A DNA stretch of 64,000 bases, from the NCBI GenBank assembly GCA_963775825.1, contig CAVZKY010000070.1, positions 1 to 64,000 on the forward strand, given 5' to 3'. Within the stretch, counting starts at the first letter, position 1. Each line of letters starts with the position of its first letter. The translations under genes and the position numbers were made by a program. Positions 25,721-34,386 of this stretch are shown in pieces. This DNA comes from Bog-532 sp963775825. Its GTDB lineage: Bacteria; Actinomycetota; Actinomycetes; Streptosporangiales; Streptosporangiaceae. The notes beneath the pieces were generated by a model that ran no database searches, had not been told where the DNA came from, and was given only the letters and a program-made list of their open reading frames with translations.

Positions 25721-25761
25721 CAGGGGCGGAATCATGGGCCGAGCGCCCTGTTCCGCCCCTG
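25721..25761 (+). terminator. Terminator hairpin after glnA
   Basis: CAGGGGCGGAA at 25721 pairs perfectly with TTCCGCCCCTG ending at 25761 (11-bp stem, 19-base loop), 20 bp after the glnA stop. Confidence 0.75.
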
Positions 25762-25858
25762 TTCCGTATCAGCGCTTGTCAGACCGCAGCAAGGACGCGG
25801 TGCGCACAATCCGCGTGATCTCGATAAGTACATAGCGCTGTGAGCAAGAAGGCGAGTA

Positions 25859-25895
25859 GGGTCGGCGCGCACAAGGTGTGACGGCGCGCCGACCC
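25859..25895. terminator. Second strong hairpin between glnA and a convergent small gene
   Basis: GGGTCGGCGCGC pairs perfectly with GCGCGCCGACCC over 12 bp with a 13-base loop. It lies between convergent genes and could work in both directions. Confidence 0.75.
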
Positions 25896-25942
25896 CACTC
25901 ACGTTCGGCTGGATCTACAGCTACTTTTTCAGATGACGCGAA

Positions 25943-26254
25943 TCACATTCGGTGGCGCTGCACATACACATACAGGTACCAAACGCGGTCCATGCGGCGA
26001 AGTCGGGAAACGCTCTTGCAGTACGAGGGATGACCGCGAAACTCTCGCTGGGCGCGCTCGCATCCGCGGAGGCTGTCGTAAGGCCCGTACACCTCCCAGT
26101 AGCGATGGGCGGCGGGCTGCTGCGTGCTGCTCGTCACGTGCGAAGGCAGCACGGGTTGCGCGTTCGCTGCGACGCCGAGGCCGAGCGTCAGCATGATCGG
26201 CAGCGCGACAGCCGCGAGGAGCCGGACGGCCCAGTGCCTTAGCTGTTTACCCAT
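25943..26254 (-). CDS. Small secreted hypothetical protein
   Basis: A 103-residue protein with an ATG at 26254 and GAAGGGGAA in front. The N-terminus is a clear Sec signal peptide (basic start, LLAAVALPIMLTLGLGVA core, probable cleavage after ANA). The mature part of about 70 residues has two Cys (GCERA and SYCKS), which could form a disulfide, and many aromatic and basic residues (RYWEVYGPYDSLRGC, VWYLYVYVQRHRM). No family recognised. Confidence 0.6.
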   Translation of the reverse strand: MGKQLRHWAVRLLAAVALPIMLTLGLGVAANAQPVLPSHVTSSTQQPAAHRYWEVYGPYDSLRGCERAQREFRGHPSYCKSVSRLRRMDRVWYLYVYVQRHRM

Positions 26255-26853
26255 TTGTTCCCCTTCTAACTAGTGGGTCTGTCTGTTGGGGATTTCAAGC
26301 GCCGGGACTTAGCCCGCACATGGATGCAAAGCCAAACAGAATTCCCAGCAGATGAAATCCCAGCGGGTACGTATGCTGCACCTTGTTTACCTGCCTGTCA
26401 ACCCCGATAATTAATGGCCAGTACAGCGCTTGAGATGGTTTTAACGGCATATGCCGACCCGTTGCCACTAGGCCTAGTTTGGCAGGTATTACAGCCGCGG
26501 TTTCACAGCTTGATTCATATTGCACCTACCATTGATATTTTGCCCGAACCTCTCTCGATCAAATGGGATGACAGCGGAAACGGTTCAAGGATGGCGGCCT
26601 ATTGGACATATACACCATGGGTTGCACCAGACTCGGGCCCTCCGTCCCGACCCTGCTCCGGCTGACACGGTGCCTGCCCGATAGCGGCGTAGCGGCCGAC
26701 GGCCCGCTTGTCAGCGGCGGCCGGGCTTCCGCGATCGGCCGGATTGCCCCGAAGAGTTCGGCACTCTCCGTCATAAACCATTTACCTTGGGTTCCGGGCG
26801 TGGCATCGTTTAGCCGTGCGTAACCTAACTGGACCGGCACAGGGGGGCTGTGG
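26255..26853. other. Long intergenic region with lower G+C, no gene recognised
   Basis: About 600 bp, distinctly richer in A+T than its surroundings between roughly 26280 and 26620. Short open frames on both strands show no protein character. A TTGACA hexamer on the minus strand (26396-26401) points toward the small secreted gene but has no good -10 partner. The region may be laterally acquired or a decayed gene. Confidence 0.4.
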
Positions 26854-27165
26854 ATGATCCCGGAAGTAATCGCCGTCGCGGTAGTGGCCGTGCTGATCGT
26901 CTCGCTGGCGCGGCGGCGGCGTCGTGGCGTCCGGTGGTCCGGCCCCGTCACCCCGCGGGAGTTCCCCTCGCAGCAGCAATCCTCGCGGCGGCGCTCTTGG
27001 CGGCGGCGCGCTTCGCGGCGGCGGCCCGCGGCGGCCCGGCGCCGGCTCCGCCCGGATGACGAGCGCATTCTGGCCGAACTCGATGCGACCTGGGAGCCCG
27101 GATACGCCGACCAGGTGGCCGCGCTGCTCCGCCCGGAGGCGGACGTCGATCTGCCGCCGTCGTAG
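26854..27165 (+). CDS. Small protein with N-terminal membrane helix and Arg-rich segment
   Basis: A 103-residue reading frame from ATG 26854. Residues 1-18 (MIPEVIAVAVVAVLIVSL) form a membrane helix, followed at once by ARRRRR. A low-complexity stretch of Arg, Ser and Gln fills residues 25-55, then a more ordinary acidic end (DDERILAELDATWEPGYADQVAALL). Probably a single-pass membrane protein. Codon usage fits a real gene, but I recognise no family. Confidence 0.45.
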   Translation: MIPEVIAVAVVAVLIVSLARRRRRGVRWSGPVTPREFPSQQQSSRRRSWRRRASRRRPAAARRRLRPDDERILAELDATWEPGYADQVAALLRPEADVDLPPS

Positions 27166-27541
27166 TGGACCGGGCTGGCTGCGGAACCGCATGTTACTAA
27201 TGAGTAGCATTTTCGGCGGCCGCCGTTCCCCGGCTCATCCCGCGGTCCCAGCGACGCCCCGGCCGCGCCCGGCCGCGCCCCGGCCGCGCTGCGGGCCCCC
27301 GCGTCCCCGCCCGCCTGAACGAGCAATCCCTCCTCCGCGCGGGCCGTCATCTGGTGGCGGGAGGACTCCGATACGGCCGGGCGATGAGGACCCGGTAGCC
27401 GGGGTCGAGTTGGTCCAGCGCGAGCAGGTGCCCCAGCGCTGGTGCCATGCGCCGCCGCGCCGCCCGGCCACGGCGAGCGCGGTCCCCGGGCTGTGTCAAG
27501 CCGGGACCCGGGCAGGCTAATGAGGTGCATAGGCTCCCTTC
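27166..27541. other. Intergenic region, no gene recognised
   Basis: Very G+C-rich with CCGGCCGCGCCC repeats at about 27255-27290. A short minus-strand frame ending at 27347 (MAPALGHLLALDQLDPGYRVLIA...) looks more protein-like than its surroundings and could be a remnant, but it cannot be assigned. Confidence 0.35.
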
Positions 27542-28375
27542 ATGGGGTTGAGTATGGGTGTGGACGACTCCGGCACCATCGAGCGCATCGACGCCTTTTG
27601 CGACGCGGTGCCCCGGCGGTGGGCACGCGCAGAGGAGCATGGGCCGCTGGTGATGTTCGTACCGAGCGGCCCGGGATTTCCCTACTACGCCCGGCCGCGC
27701 CGGGGCACCACCGAACGGGTCACGCCCGACGACATCCGCGCTGTCCGGGCCCGGCAGCGGGAGCTGCTGATCCCGGAGTCGTTTGAGTGGATCGACGAGG
27801 CCGCACCCACGATGACCGCCGCGGCACCGGACGGAGGCCTGGCCGCCCGCGCGCACCCGCTCATGGTGCTCGGCACGCTGGCCCCGGCGCCGGCGACCGA
27901 GCCGGACGTCACCGTTCGCCTCGTCAGCCCCGGCGACCCGGACCTGGACCGGATCTGGGCCGTGCCGGCCGTCGCCTTCGGGCATCCCGGGACGGCGGTG
28001 GGGCTGGCCGGGACGATCGACCGGGACAAGATCGCTGCTGATCACGACGAGAGCGCCCTGGACATGCTGCGGGACCGGCTGCGGTCCGGGCAGTCGGTGC
28101 TGGCCGTGGCGTTCGGCCCGGAGGGGCCGCTCGCGGCCGGGAGCTGCCAGCCGCTGGGCAGCGTGGCCGAGATCACCGGGGTGGGAGTGCTGCCCAACGC
28201 CCGCCGGATGGGACTCGGCGGGGCGGTGACCGCCGCCCTGGCCGGTGAGGCGCTGCGGCGCGGGGTGCAGACCGTGTTCCTGGCCGCCTCCGACGACGAC
28301 GTGGCGCGCGTCTACGCCCGGCTGGGGTTCCGGCGAATCGGCACCGCCATGATCGCCGAGCCGGACGGCGCCTAG
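27542..28375 (+). CDS. GNAT family N-acetyltransferase
   Basis: A 277-residue protein. The C-terminal half carries the acetyl-CoA motif A of GNAT proteins (ITGVGVLPNARRMGLGGAVTAALAGEA; the Q/RxxGxG/A loop is RRMGLGG) and the motif B-like VARVYARLGFRRIGTA. The N-terminal half (about 120 residues) is a less conserved substrate domain. Acceptor unknown. It is followed after 75 bp by the dispersed repeat at 28450. Confidence 0.8.
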   Translation: MGLSMGVDDSGTIERIDAFCDAVPRRWARAEEHGPLVMFVPSGPGFPYYARPRRGTTERVTPDDIRAVRARQRELLIPESFEWIDEAAPTMTAAAPDGGLAARAHPLMVLGTLAPAPATEPDVTVRLVSPGDPDLDRIWAVPAVAFGHPGTAVGLAGTIDRDKIAADHDESALDMLRDRLRSGQSVLAVAFGPEGPLAAGSCQPLGSVAEITGVGVLPNARRMGLGGAVTAALAGEALRRGVQTVFLAASDDDVARVYARLGFRRIGTAMIAEPDGA

Positions 28376-28449
28376 CCGCCGGGGCGGCGGTCCCTGAGCA
28401 GGGCCGCCTGGGCAGGCCCGCGAGCCGGGCCGTCTCCCGGGTCAGGTGC

Positions 28450-28541
28450 GGCTGAGCCGTGTTAGGTCTCCTGTGACGCTGGAGGTACCCCCGGTCGGCG
28501 CGCCGATGTCTACGGGGAGCGTTTTCAGCGCATAGCGCTGA
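28450..28541 (+). repeat. Dispersed intergenic repeat, copy A
   Basis: Contains CTGTGACGCTGGAGGT, then about 25 variable bases, then ACGGGGAGCG and a TCAGCGC-ATA-GCGCTGA perfect 7-bp hairpin. It matches copies at 36301-36370 (opposite strand), 50160-50242 and, for its 3' half, 58121-58150. It lies downstream of the GNAT gene in the same orientation. Confidence 0.8.
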
Positions 28542-28593
28542 CGACGCACCCGGTTAGCCGGGTGCCGCGGTGAGGTGCGGCGCATCGCGAGGC

Positions 28594-28663
28594 GGGGAGC
28601 CGGGGAGCCGGGGAGCCGGGGAGCCGGGGAGCCGGGGAGCCGGGGAGCCGGGGAGCCGGGGAG
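28594..28663. repeat. 8-bp tandem repeat, about 8.75 copies
   Basis: Unit GGGGAGCC repeated head to tail without errors, ending three bases before the stop codon of the sigma-factor gene. An 8-bp unit shifts frame, so this is non-coding. It is likely to vary in copy number. Confidence 0.9.
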
Positions 28664-28665
28664 TT

Positions 28666-29928
28666 TCAGGGATTGACGTCGCTGCTCGCGAGGCGGGCGG
28701 CGCGGGCGTGCAGATAGCGCTGCTGGACAAGGTTGGTGGCCTGGCGGGCGGCCGTCTCGTAGGCGTCGCGGGCGGCGGCCTGATCACCGGACAGCTCCAG
28801 CAGGTGGGCGCGGACCGCAGTAAGCCGGTGGTCCCCGGCGAGCCGCTCGTCCGCCTCGAGCCCAGCGAGCCGGGCCAGCCCGGCGTGCGGGCCGTGGCCC
28901 ATGGCCACCGCGACCGCGTGGTTGAGCGCCACCACGGGGCCGCCCGAGACCCGCATCAGCATCTCGTACAGGGCGACGATCTGCGGCCAGTCGGTCGCCT
29001 CGGCGCTGGGTGCCTCGTCGTGCAGCGCCGCGATGGCGGCCTGGAGCTGGTACGGGCCCGTGGCCCCGCGCGGCAGGGCAGCCGTGAGCAGGTCCTGGCC
29101 CTCGGCGATGCAGGCGTGATTCCACCGGCTCCGGTCCTGCTCGGCCAGGGGGATCAGGGCGCCGTCCGGCCCCGTGCGCGCCGGGCGGCGGGCGTCGGTG
29201 AGCAGCATGAGCGCGAGCAGCCCGGCCACCTCGCTGTCGCCAGGCAGCAGCCGGTGCAGCAGCCGGGCGAGCCGGGTCGCCTCGCCGGACAGCTCGCTGC
29301 GGTGCAGGCCCGGGCCGGACGTGGTGACGTACCCCTCGTTGAAGATCAGATAGAGCACGTGCATCACCGCGCCGAGGCGCTGCGGGCGCTCCAGGCCCGG
29401 CGGCAGCCGGAACGGGACGCCGCTCGCGGCGACGGCCCGCTTGGCCCGGGTGATCCGGCGGGTCATCGCGACGTCCGTGACCAGGAACGCGCGGGCTATT
29501 TCTGAGGTGGTCAGGCCGCCGACGGCCCGCAGGGTCAGGGCGATCTGCGAGGCGGGCGACAGGGCGGGATGACAGCACAGGAACAGCAGGATGAGGGTGT
29601 CGTCGGAGCCAGCGGCCGGCTGGTCCGCACTGGGCGCCAGCCACTCGCCGGGCAGCATCCGCCGGGCGGCGGTCTCCTCCCGCCGCTGCCGGGCCTGCTC
29701 GGCGCGCAGCAGGTCAGTCAGCCGCCGCGCGGCCACCGTGATCAGCCAGCCTCGCGGGTTAGCGGGCACACCGCCGCCCGGCCACTGCTGGGCGGCGGCC
29801 AGCAGGGCCTCCTGTACCGCGTCCTCGGCGGTGTCGAAATGCCCGTAACGCCGTACCACCGCGCCAAGGACCTGCGGCGCGAGCACGCGCAGCAGGCCCT
29901 CGGTGTCCTCGGCGTCACGGCCGGTCAT
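28666..29928 (-). CDS. ECF RNA polymerase sigma factor, DUF6596 (YCII-associated) type
   Basis: A 420-residue sigma-70-like factor. Region 2 is visible at the N-terminus (VLGAVVRRYGHFDTAEDAVQEALLAAAQQW, NPRGWLITVAARRLTDLLR), region 4 after residue 130 (ASQIALTLRAVGGLTTSEIARAFLV), and then a long C-terminal helical extension (DUF6596, TPR-like) beginning NEGYVTTSGP. These long ECF factors are typically encoded next to YCII-domain proteins, and here the YCII gene is six bases upstream in the same operon. The extension probably replaces an anti-sigma factor in control (family knowledge). Targets unknown. Confidence 0.9.
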   Translation of the reverse strand: MTGRDAEDTEGLLRVLAPQVLGAVVRRYGHFDTAEDAVQEALLAAAQQWPGGGVPANPRGWLITVAARRLTDLLRAEQARQRREETAARRMLPGEWLAPSADQPAAGSDDTLILLFLCCHPALSPASQIALTLRAVGGLTTSEIARAFLVTDVAMTRRITRAKRAVAASGVPFRLPPGLERPQRLGAVMHVLYLIFNEGYVTTSGPGLHRSELSGEATRLARLLHRLLPGDSEVAGLLALMLLTDARRPARTGPDGALIPLAEQDRSRWNHACIAEGQDLLTAALPRGATGPYQLQAAIAALHDEAPSAEATDWPQIVALYEMLMRVSGGPVVALNHAVAVAMGHGPHAGLARLAGLEADERLAGDHRLTAVRAHLLELSGDQAAARDAYETAARQATNLVQQRYLHARAARLASSDVNP

Positions 29929-29934
29929 GAACGG

Positions 29935-30369
29935 TCAGAGCTCCAGCTCGTTCCGGGAGTCGGCGATCGGCCGTACGTCCGCGAAGGGCGCGCGGACCGC
30001 GGCCGACCCACCGGAACCCGAGGGGCCAGGGCAGGCCGCCAGCCGGGCCGCGATCTCGGACGCACGGTCAAAGCTCGCGCACTCGACGATCCAGTAGCCC
30101 GCCAGGACTTCCTGGGTCTCGGCGTACGGGCCGTCGGTGACGACCGGGACACCGTGCTCCAGCTGAACGCGCCGGGCGTGCACCGGAGCGGTAAGGCCGC
30201 GGGTCTCGGCCAGCTCCCCGGACCCGGCGAGCTCCTTGCTGAACTCCTCCATGAACGCCCCCATCGCGGCGAAGTCCTCCGCCGACCAGGTGGCCTGGCC
30301 GGGCACCGCCCGGCCAGCCAGGGCGTCGTAGTCCTGCTGCGAACCGTAAACCAGGATCATGTACTTCAC
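29935..30369 (-). CDS. YCII/DGPF-domain protein
   Basis: A 144-residue small alpha+beta protein starting at GTG 30369, preceded by AAGGAGAC. MKYMILVYG opens the fold; VTDGPYAETQEVLAGYWIVECAS is the DGPF motif region. It forms a two-gene operon with the sigma factor 6 bp downstream. The biochemical role of YCII proteins in such pairs is unclear; partner function in signal sensing has been proposed. The Gly/Ser/Pro segment near the C-terminus (CPGPSGSGGS) is low complexity. Confidence 0.87.
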   Translation of the reverse strand: MKYMILVYGSQQDYDALAGRAVPGQATWSAEDFAAMGAFMEEFSKELAGSGELAETRGLTAPVHARRVQLEHGVPVVTDGPYAETQEVLAGYWIVECASFDRASEIAARLAACPGPSGSGGSAAVRAPFADVRPIADSRNELEL

Positions 30370-30490
30370 GGGTGTCTCCTTGGGTGCGACCGGCACCGTG
30401 GTGGTGCCGGTCACCTTGGACGTCGGAGCCAGCGCCCGGGACCGGACACCGCCGGGCCCGGGCCCGGAAAAACAGCGGCGGCGGTCCGCG

Positions 30491-33400
30491 TCAGCCGTAG
30501 AAGAGACGGTCCATGACGCCACGGGCGTGCCGGGCGGCCCTGCGGTAGTCCTGCTCCAGGGCCTGGCCCTCCCCCGGCCCGTAGCCGAGGACCCGCGCCA
30601 CCGCACCCTGCTCCAGGGCCGCGACGGGGATGGTGTCCGACGCAGTGCCGCGGACCAGCATGATGGCGTCCCGAATCCGGGCCGCGAGCTGCCAGGCCTC
30701 GGCCAGCACGGCGGTGTCAGCCCCGCTGATCAGGCCCGCTTCCCGGGCCGCGGCCAGGGCCGGCAGCGTGCGGGTGGTCCGGAGCCCCGGCACCGCGAAC
30801 GCGTGCCTCAGCTGCAGCAACTGCACGGTCCACTCGACGTCGGACAGGCCGCCAGGCCCCAGTTTGACCTGCAGCGCCGGCTCCACTCCGCGGGGCATGC
30901 GCTCGCCCTCCATGCGGGCCTTGATCCGCCGGATCTCCCGGACCGCGCTCTCGCCGATGCCGCCGTCCGGATAGCGCAACTCGCTGATCATCTGAATGAA
31001 CTCCCCGCCCAGGGCCGGATCCCCGGCGACCGGCTCGGCCCGCAGCAGCGCCTGCGCCTCCCAGGGCCGGGACCAGCGCCGGTAGTAGGCCAGGTAGGAG
31101 GCCAGGGTGCGCACCAGCGGGCCCTGCCGTCCCTCGGGACGCAGGTTGGCGTCCACCACCAGCGCCGGATCCGGCCCGGGCATGGCCAACATCCGGCGCA
31201 GTTCCTGCGCGACGGCGTGCGCGGCACGTCCGGCCTCGGCCTCGTCCGCGCCCGGCAGCGGGTCGTGCACGAACATCACGTCGGCGTCGCTGCCGTAGCC
31301 GGTCTCGTGCCCGCCGAACCGGCCCAGCGCGATGACGGCGAACCGGGTGGGCAGCGGGCCGCGCAGCCCGGTCTCGATCTTCTTGGTCGCCGCGCCGGTC
31401 GCCGCGCCGATACTGGCGGCGGCCACCGCGGTCAGCGCGTCCGCGGTCTCGGCGGGCTTGAGCATATCCAGCAGGTCAGCCGCGGCGATCCGCAGCAGCT
31501 CGCGCCGCAGCAGCGACCGGACGGCCGCTACGGCCCGTTCCGGTTCCTCGTGCCGGCGCACGGCGGCCTCGGCCTCGCCGCGCAGGGTGGCCACGGACCT
31601 CGGCATCAGCTCGGCGTCGTCGCCGAGGATGGCCACCGCCTCGGGGGCCCGGAGCAGCAGCCCGGCCGCGTACCGGCTGGACGCCAGCACCCGGGCCATC
31701 CGCTCCGCGGCCTTGGTCTCGTCCCGGAGCAGCTTCAGGTACCACGGGGTGGACCCGAGCGCGTCGCTCACCTGGCGGAAGGCGAGCAGCCCGGCGTCCG
31801 GCTCGGCCGCGTCGGCGAACCACCCGAGCAGCACCGGAAGAAGAGTGCGCTGGATCGCCGCCCGCCGGGAGACCCCGGCGGTGAGCGCGTCGATGTGCCG
31901 CAGCGCGCCGGCCGGGTCCAGGTAGCCGAGGGCCTCCAGCCGGGCCCGCGCCGCGGCCGGGGTCAGCCGGGCTTCCTCGCCGGGCAGCCGGGCCACCGCG
32001 CTGAGCAGCGGCCGGTAGAACAGCTTCTCGTGCAGCCGCCGCACCTGGAGCGCGTGCTGGCGCCACCTCTCGCTGAACTCTGCGGCGGGGTCGGTGCTGA
32101 GCTGGCTGACGTCGCCCCGGGATCCGCCCGGCTGGCCGGCGGTCCGCATGGCCCGGCCGAGACGGCGCAACGTCGCCGGGTGGTCGGGCAGCAGATGGGT
32201 CCGGCGCAGCTGGTAGATCTGGAGCAGATGCTCCACCTGCCGCAGGAAGCGGTAGGCGTCGGCCAGGTCGCGGGCGTCGTCGCGGCCCACGTAGCCGCCT
32301 GCGGCCAGCGCCGCCAGGGCGGGCAGCGTGGCCGGGCTGCGCAGCGACTCGTCCGTGCGGCCGTGCACGAGCTGGAGGAGCTGCACGGCGAATTCGATGT
32401 CGCGCAGGCCGCCGGGGCCCAGCTTGATTTCCCGCGCGGCCTGGGCCGAGGGCAGCGTCTTTTCCACCCGGCGCCGCATGGCCTGGACGTCCTCGACGAA
32501 ATGGTCCCGCTGGGCGGCCCGCCAGACCATCGGGGACAGGGCGTCCACGTACTCCTGCCCGAGGCCCATGTCACCGGCCGCTGGGCGGGCCTTCAGCAGG
32601 GCCTGGAACTCCCACGTCTTGGCCCAGCGCTCGTAGTAGGCGATATGGCTGGCCAGGGTGCGGACCAGCGGGCCGTTGCGCCCTTCGGGCCGCAGGTTCG
32701 GGTCGATTGGGAAGATCATGCCTTCCGGGGTGGTCCGTGAGCACACCGCGATCAGGCCGGTCGCGAGCTTGGTGGCCGTGCGCAGCGCGGCGTCCGTCGC
32801 CGGGCCGGTGTCCATTTCCGGGCCGGTCTCCGTCCCGGTACCGGCGCTGGGCCCGGCGCTGGGCCCGGCGGGGGCGGCGACGAAGATCACGTCGACGTCG
32901 CTGGCGTAGTTCAGCTCGCAGCCACCGCACTTGCCCATGGCGAGCACCGCGATCCGGCACGGCGCCGCGCCGGCGGGCAGCTCGGCGCGGGAGACCGCGA
33001 GCGCGGCGCATAGCACACCCGAAGCGATGTCGGCGAGCTCGCAGGCGGCCTCCTCGGTGGCGGCCACGCCGGTGATGTCCCGCGCCGCCAGGTGCAGGAT
33101 GTGCCGCTTGTAGGCGACGCACAGCGCGGCCGCCGGATCCGTGCCGTCCAGGAAGGCCAGGTCGGCGACGGGATCCTCGTGCAGCGGGTTCGCGCCCACC
33201 GCATACAGCAGCGCGGCGCGCAGCTCGTCGGTAGTGGGCCGCCGGATCGCGTCGGCACCGCGCAGCAGGCAGCAGTCCTCCGGATGCCGCGCCAGGTGGT
33301 CGCCGAGGCCCGCGCTGATCCCCAGCACCCCGATCAGGCGTTTCCGGAATCCCGGCTCGGTGCGCAGGGCGGCCCGGGTCTCGGCCGCGTCCGGGTCTGC

Positions 33401-33637
33401 GCCCCGGTCGGCGCCCGCGATCCGGGCCAGTTGCCGCAGCGCGAGGTCAGGGTCGGCCGCGGCCGCGATGGCTTCCAGCACGGCCTCGTCCTTGCGCGGG
33501 CGGCCGTAGCCCGGGCCAGCGGCAGGCTCGTCCGGGCTGATGTCGAGGGCGAGGTCCGAGGTCAGGAGCTGTTCGGCCCGGGCCGGATCGGCAAACCCCA
33601 TCCTGGTCAGGCGCCCGGCCAGGGTCGTCGTCCGCAT
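30491..33637 (-). CDS. glnE: Bifunctional glutamine synthetase adenylyltransferase/deadenylase
   Basis: About 1,048 residues with two nucleotidyltransferase domains. The N-terminal deadenylase half has GKCGGCELNYASDVDVIFV and the C-terminal half has GRFGGHETGYGSDADVMFVHD (GS-D-x-D metal motifs), each followed by a regulatory helical block with the repeated LRPEGRxGPLVRTL and KLGPGGLxDxE elements. It adenylylates GlnA (encoded at 24277) under nitrogen excess and reverses this. Start chosen at ATG 33637 (MRTTTLAGRLTRMGF); the frame is open to 33715. Intact over 3.1 kb, unlike several neighbours. A Gly/Pro/Thr-rich insert near ASDVDVIFVAAP is low complexity. Confidence 0.96.
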   Translation of the reverse strand: MRTTTLAGRLTRMGFADPARAEQLLTSDLALDISPDEPAAGPGYGRPRKDEAVLEAIAAAADPDLALRQLARIAGADRGADPDAAETRAALRTEPGFRKRLIGVLGISAGLGDHLARHPEDCCLLRGADAIRRPTTDELRAALLYAVGANPLHEDPVADLAFLDGTDPAAALCVAYKRHILHLAARDITGVAATEEAACELADIASGVLCAALAVSRAELPAGAAPCRIAVLAMGKCGGCELNYASDVDVIFVAAPAGPSAGPSAGTGTETGPEMDTGPATDAALRTATKLATGLIAVCSRTTPEGMIFPIDPNLRPEGRNGPLVRTLASHIAYYERWAKTWEFQALLKARPAAGDMGLGQEYVDALSPMVWRAAQRDHFVEDVQAMRRRVEKTLPSAQAAREIKLGPGGLRDIEFAVQLLQLVHGRTDESLRSPATLPALAALAAGGYVGRDDARDLADAYRFLRQVEHLLQIYQLRRTHLLPDHPATLRRLGRAMRTAGQPGGSRGDVSQLSTDPAAEFSERWRQHALQVRRLHEKLFYRPLLSAVARLPGEEARLTPAAARARLEALGYLDPAGALRHIDALTAGVSRRAAIQRTLLPVLLGWFADAAEPDAGLLAFRQVSDALGSTPWYLKLLRDETKAAERMARVLASSRYAAGLLLRAPEAVAILGDDAELMPRSVATLRGEAEAAVRRHEEPERAVAAVRSLLRRELLRIAAADLLDMLKPAETADALTAVAAASIGAATGAATKKIETGLRGPLPTRFAVIALGRFGGHETGYGSDADVMFVHDPLPGADEAEAGRAAHAVAQELRRMLAMPGPDPALVVDANLRPEGRQGPLVRTLASYLAYYRRWSRPWEAQALLRAEPVAGDPALGGEFIQMISELRYPDGGIGESAVREIRRIKARMEGERMPRGVEPALQVKLGPGGLSDVEWTVQLLQLRHAFAVPGLRTTRTLPALAAAREAGLISGADTAVLAEAWQLAARIRDAIMLVRGTASDTIPVAALEQGAVARVLGYGPGEGQALEQDYRRAARHARGVMDRLFYG

Positions 33638-33741
33638 GCCGCTCACCCAGATAGTCACGCCATGACCGTAATACGGATTGACCGGTTTCCACGAGGACCC
33701 CCCTTTCACCGCCATGACTTACTGATCGGCTCCCAGGCCGG

Positions 33742-34290
33742 TCAGGGCGCGCCGCTGGCCGGCAGCGGGATGATCAGCACGTCGGACACGGGCGAGCCGG
33801 GGCCGGACCCGCGGGCGCGCGCTGCCTTCCGCCAGCCCCACCTGGCCAGGGCGGTCTGTGCGGGGGCCGCCGCGGGCAGCACGGTCAGCGTGGCCCGTTC
33901 CTCGGGCCGGTCCGCCAGAAGCAGGTCATGCAGGGCCCGGCCGATGCCCTGCCGCCGCCAGGACGCACGGACCAGCAGCTCCGTCACCGCGAAGGTGCGG
34001 CCCGAGTGCTCGGCCGTGACCTCCGCCGGCAGCGGCGCCGTCAGCTCCCGCCACCACGAGGTGGACGGCCGCAGCGGCATCCCGGACGCGAACCCGACCA
34101 GATAATCGCCGTGGCGCACCTCGGCCAGCACGAAGCCCGGCTGGCGGCGCTGGACCCGGAACCGGCCCCCGAACAGCGCGGCATCATCCCGCTGCCGGTA
34201 CGGCGGGTCGGCGTACACCTCGGCGTGCAGGGCCTGCAGTTCGCCCGCGTCCGCGGCAGCCTGCGTCCCGTCGAGCAACCGGAAGGTCAT
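33742..34290 (-). CDS. GNAT family N-acetyltransferase
   Basis: A 182-residue protein. FAVTELLVRASWRRQGIGRALHDLLLA is GNAT motif A with the acetyl-CoA loop RRQGIG; TALARWGWRKAA fits motif B. Start at ATG 34290 (MTFRLLDG); upstream GTG codons at up to 34305 are possible. Acceptor unknown. Divergent from the S9 peptidase, with a C/G hairpin between. Confidence 0.8.
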   Translation of the reverse strand: MTFRLLDGTQAAADAGELQALHAEVYADPPYRQRDDAALFGGRFRVQRRQPGFVLAEVRHGDYLVGFASGMPLRPSTSWWRELTAPLPAEVTAEHSGRTFAVTELLVRASWRRQGIGRALHDLLLADRPEERATLTVLPAAAPAQTALARWGWRKAARARGSGPGSPVSDVLIIPLPASGAP

Positions 34291-34343
34291 CTCGGACGCA
34301 GGCACGCCCACCACGGTAGGGCCGCCCAGGGCCAGCACCGGGT

Positions 34344-34362
34344 CCGGGGGTCGCCCCCCCGG
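34344..34362. repeat. C/G hairpin of the same type as at 14990 and 22605
   Basis: CCGGGGG, a TCGCC loop, then CCCCCGG. It lies between divergent gene starts (GNAT and S9 peptidase), so a terminator role is less obvious here. Three hairpins of this composition occur in the window. Confidence 0.5.
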
Positions 34363-34386
34363 GCCAACACATGGTAGGCACAGAGC

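Noticed and set aside
25702..25942. Possible small RNA downstream of glnA
   Set aside because: The two hairpins are well explained as terminators of convergent genes; no promoter evidence for an RNA.
26295..26525. 76-codon minus-strand open frame
   Set aside because: No ribosome binding site, no domain and no codon bias; it lies in the low-G+C gap.
28594..28663. Possible CRISPR array
   Set aside because: It is a simple 8-bp tandem repeat without spacers. No repeat-spacer pattern occurs anywhere in the window.
30359..32740. Plus-strand open frame of 793 codons opposite glnE
   Set aside because: Composition is repetitive Gly/Arg/Gln and the minus strand encodes a complete GlnE with repeated family motifs.
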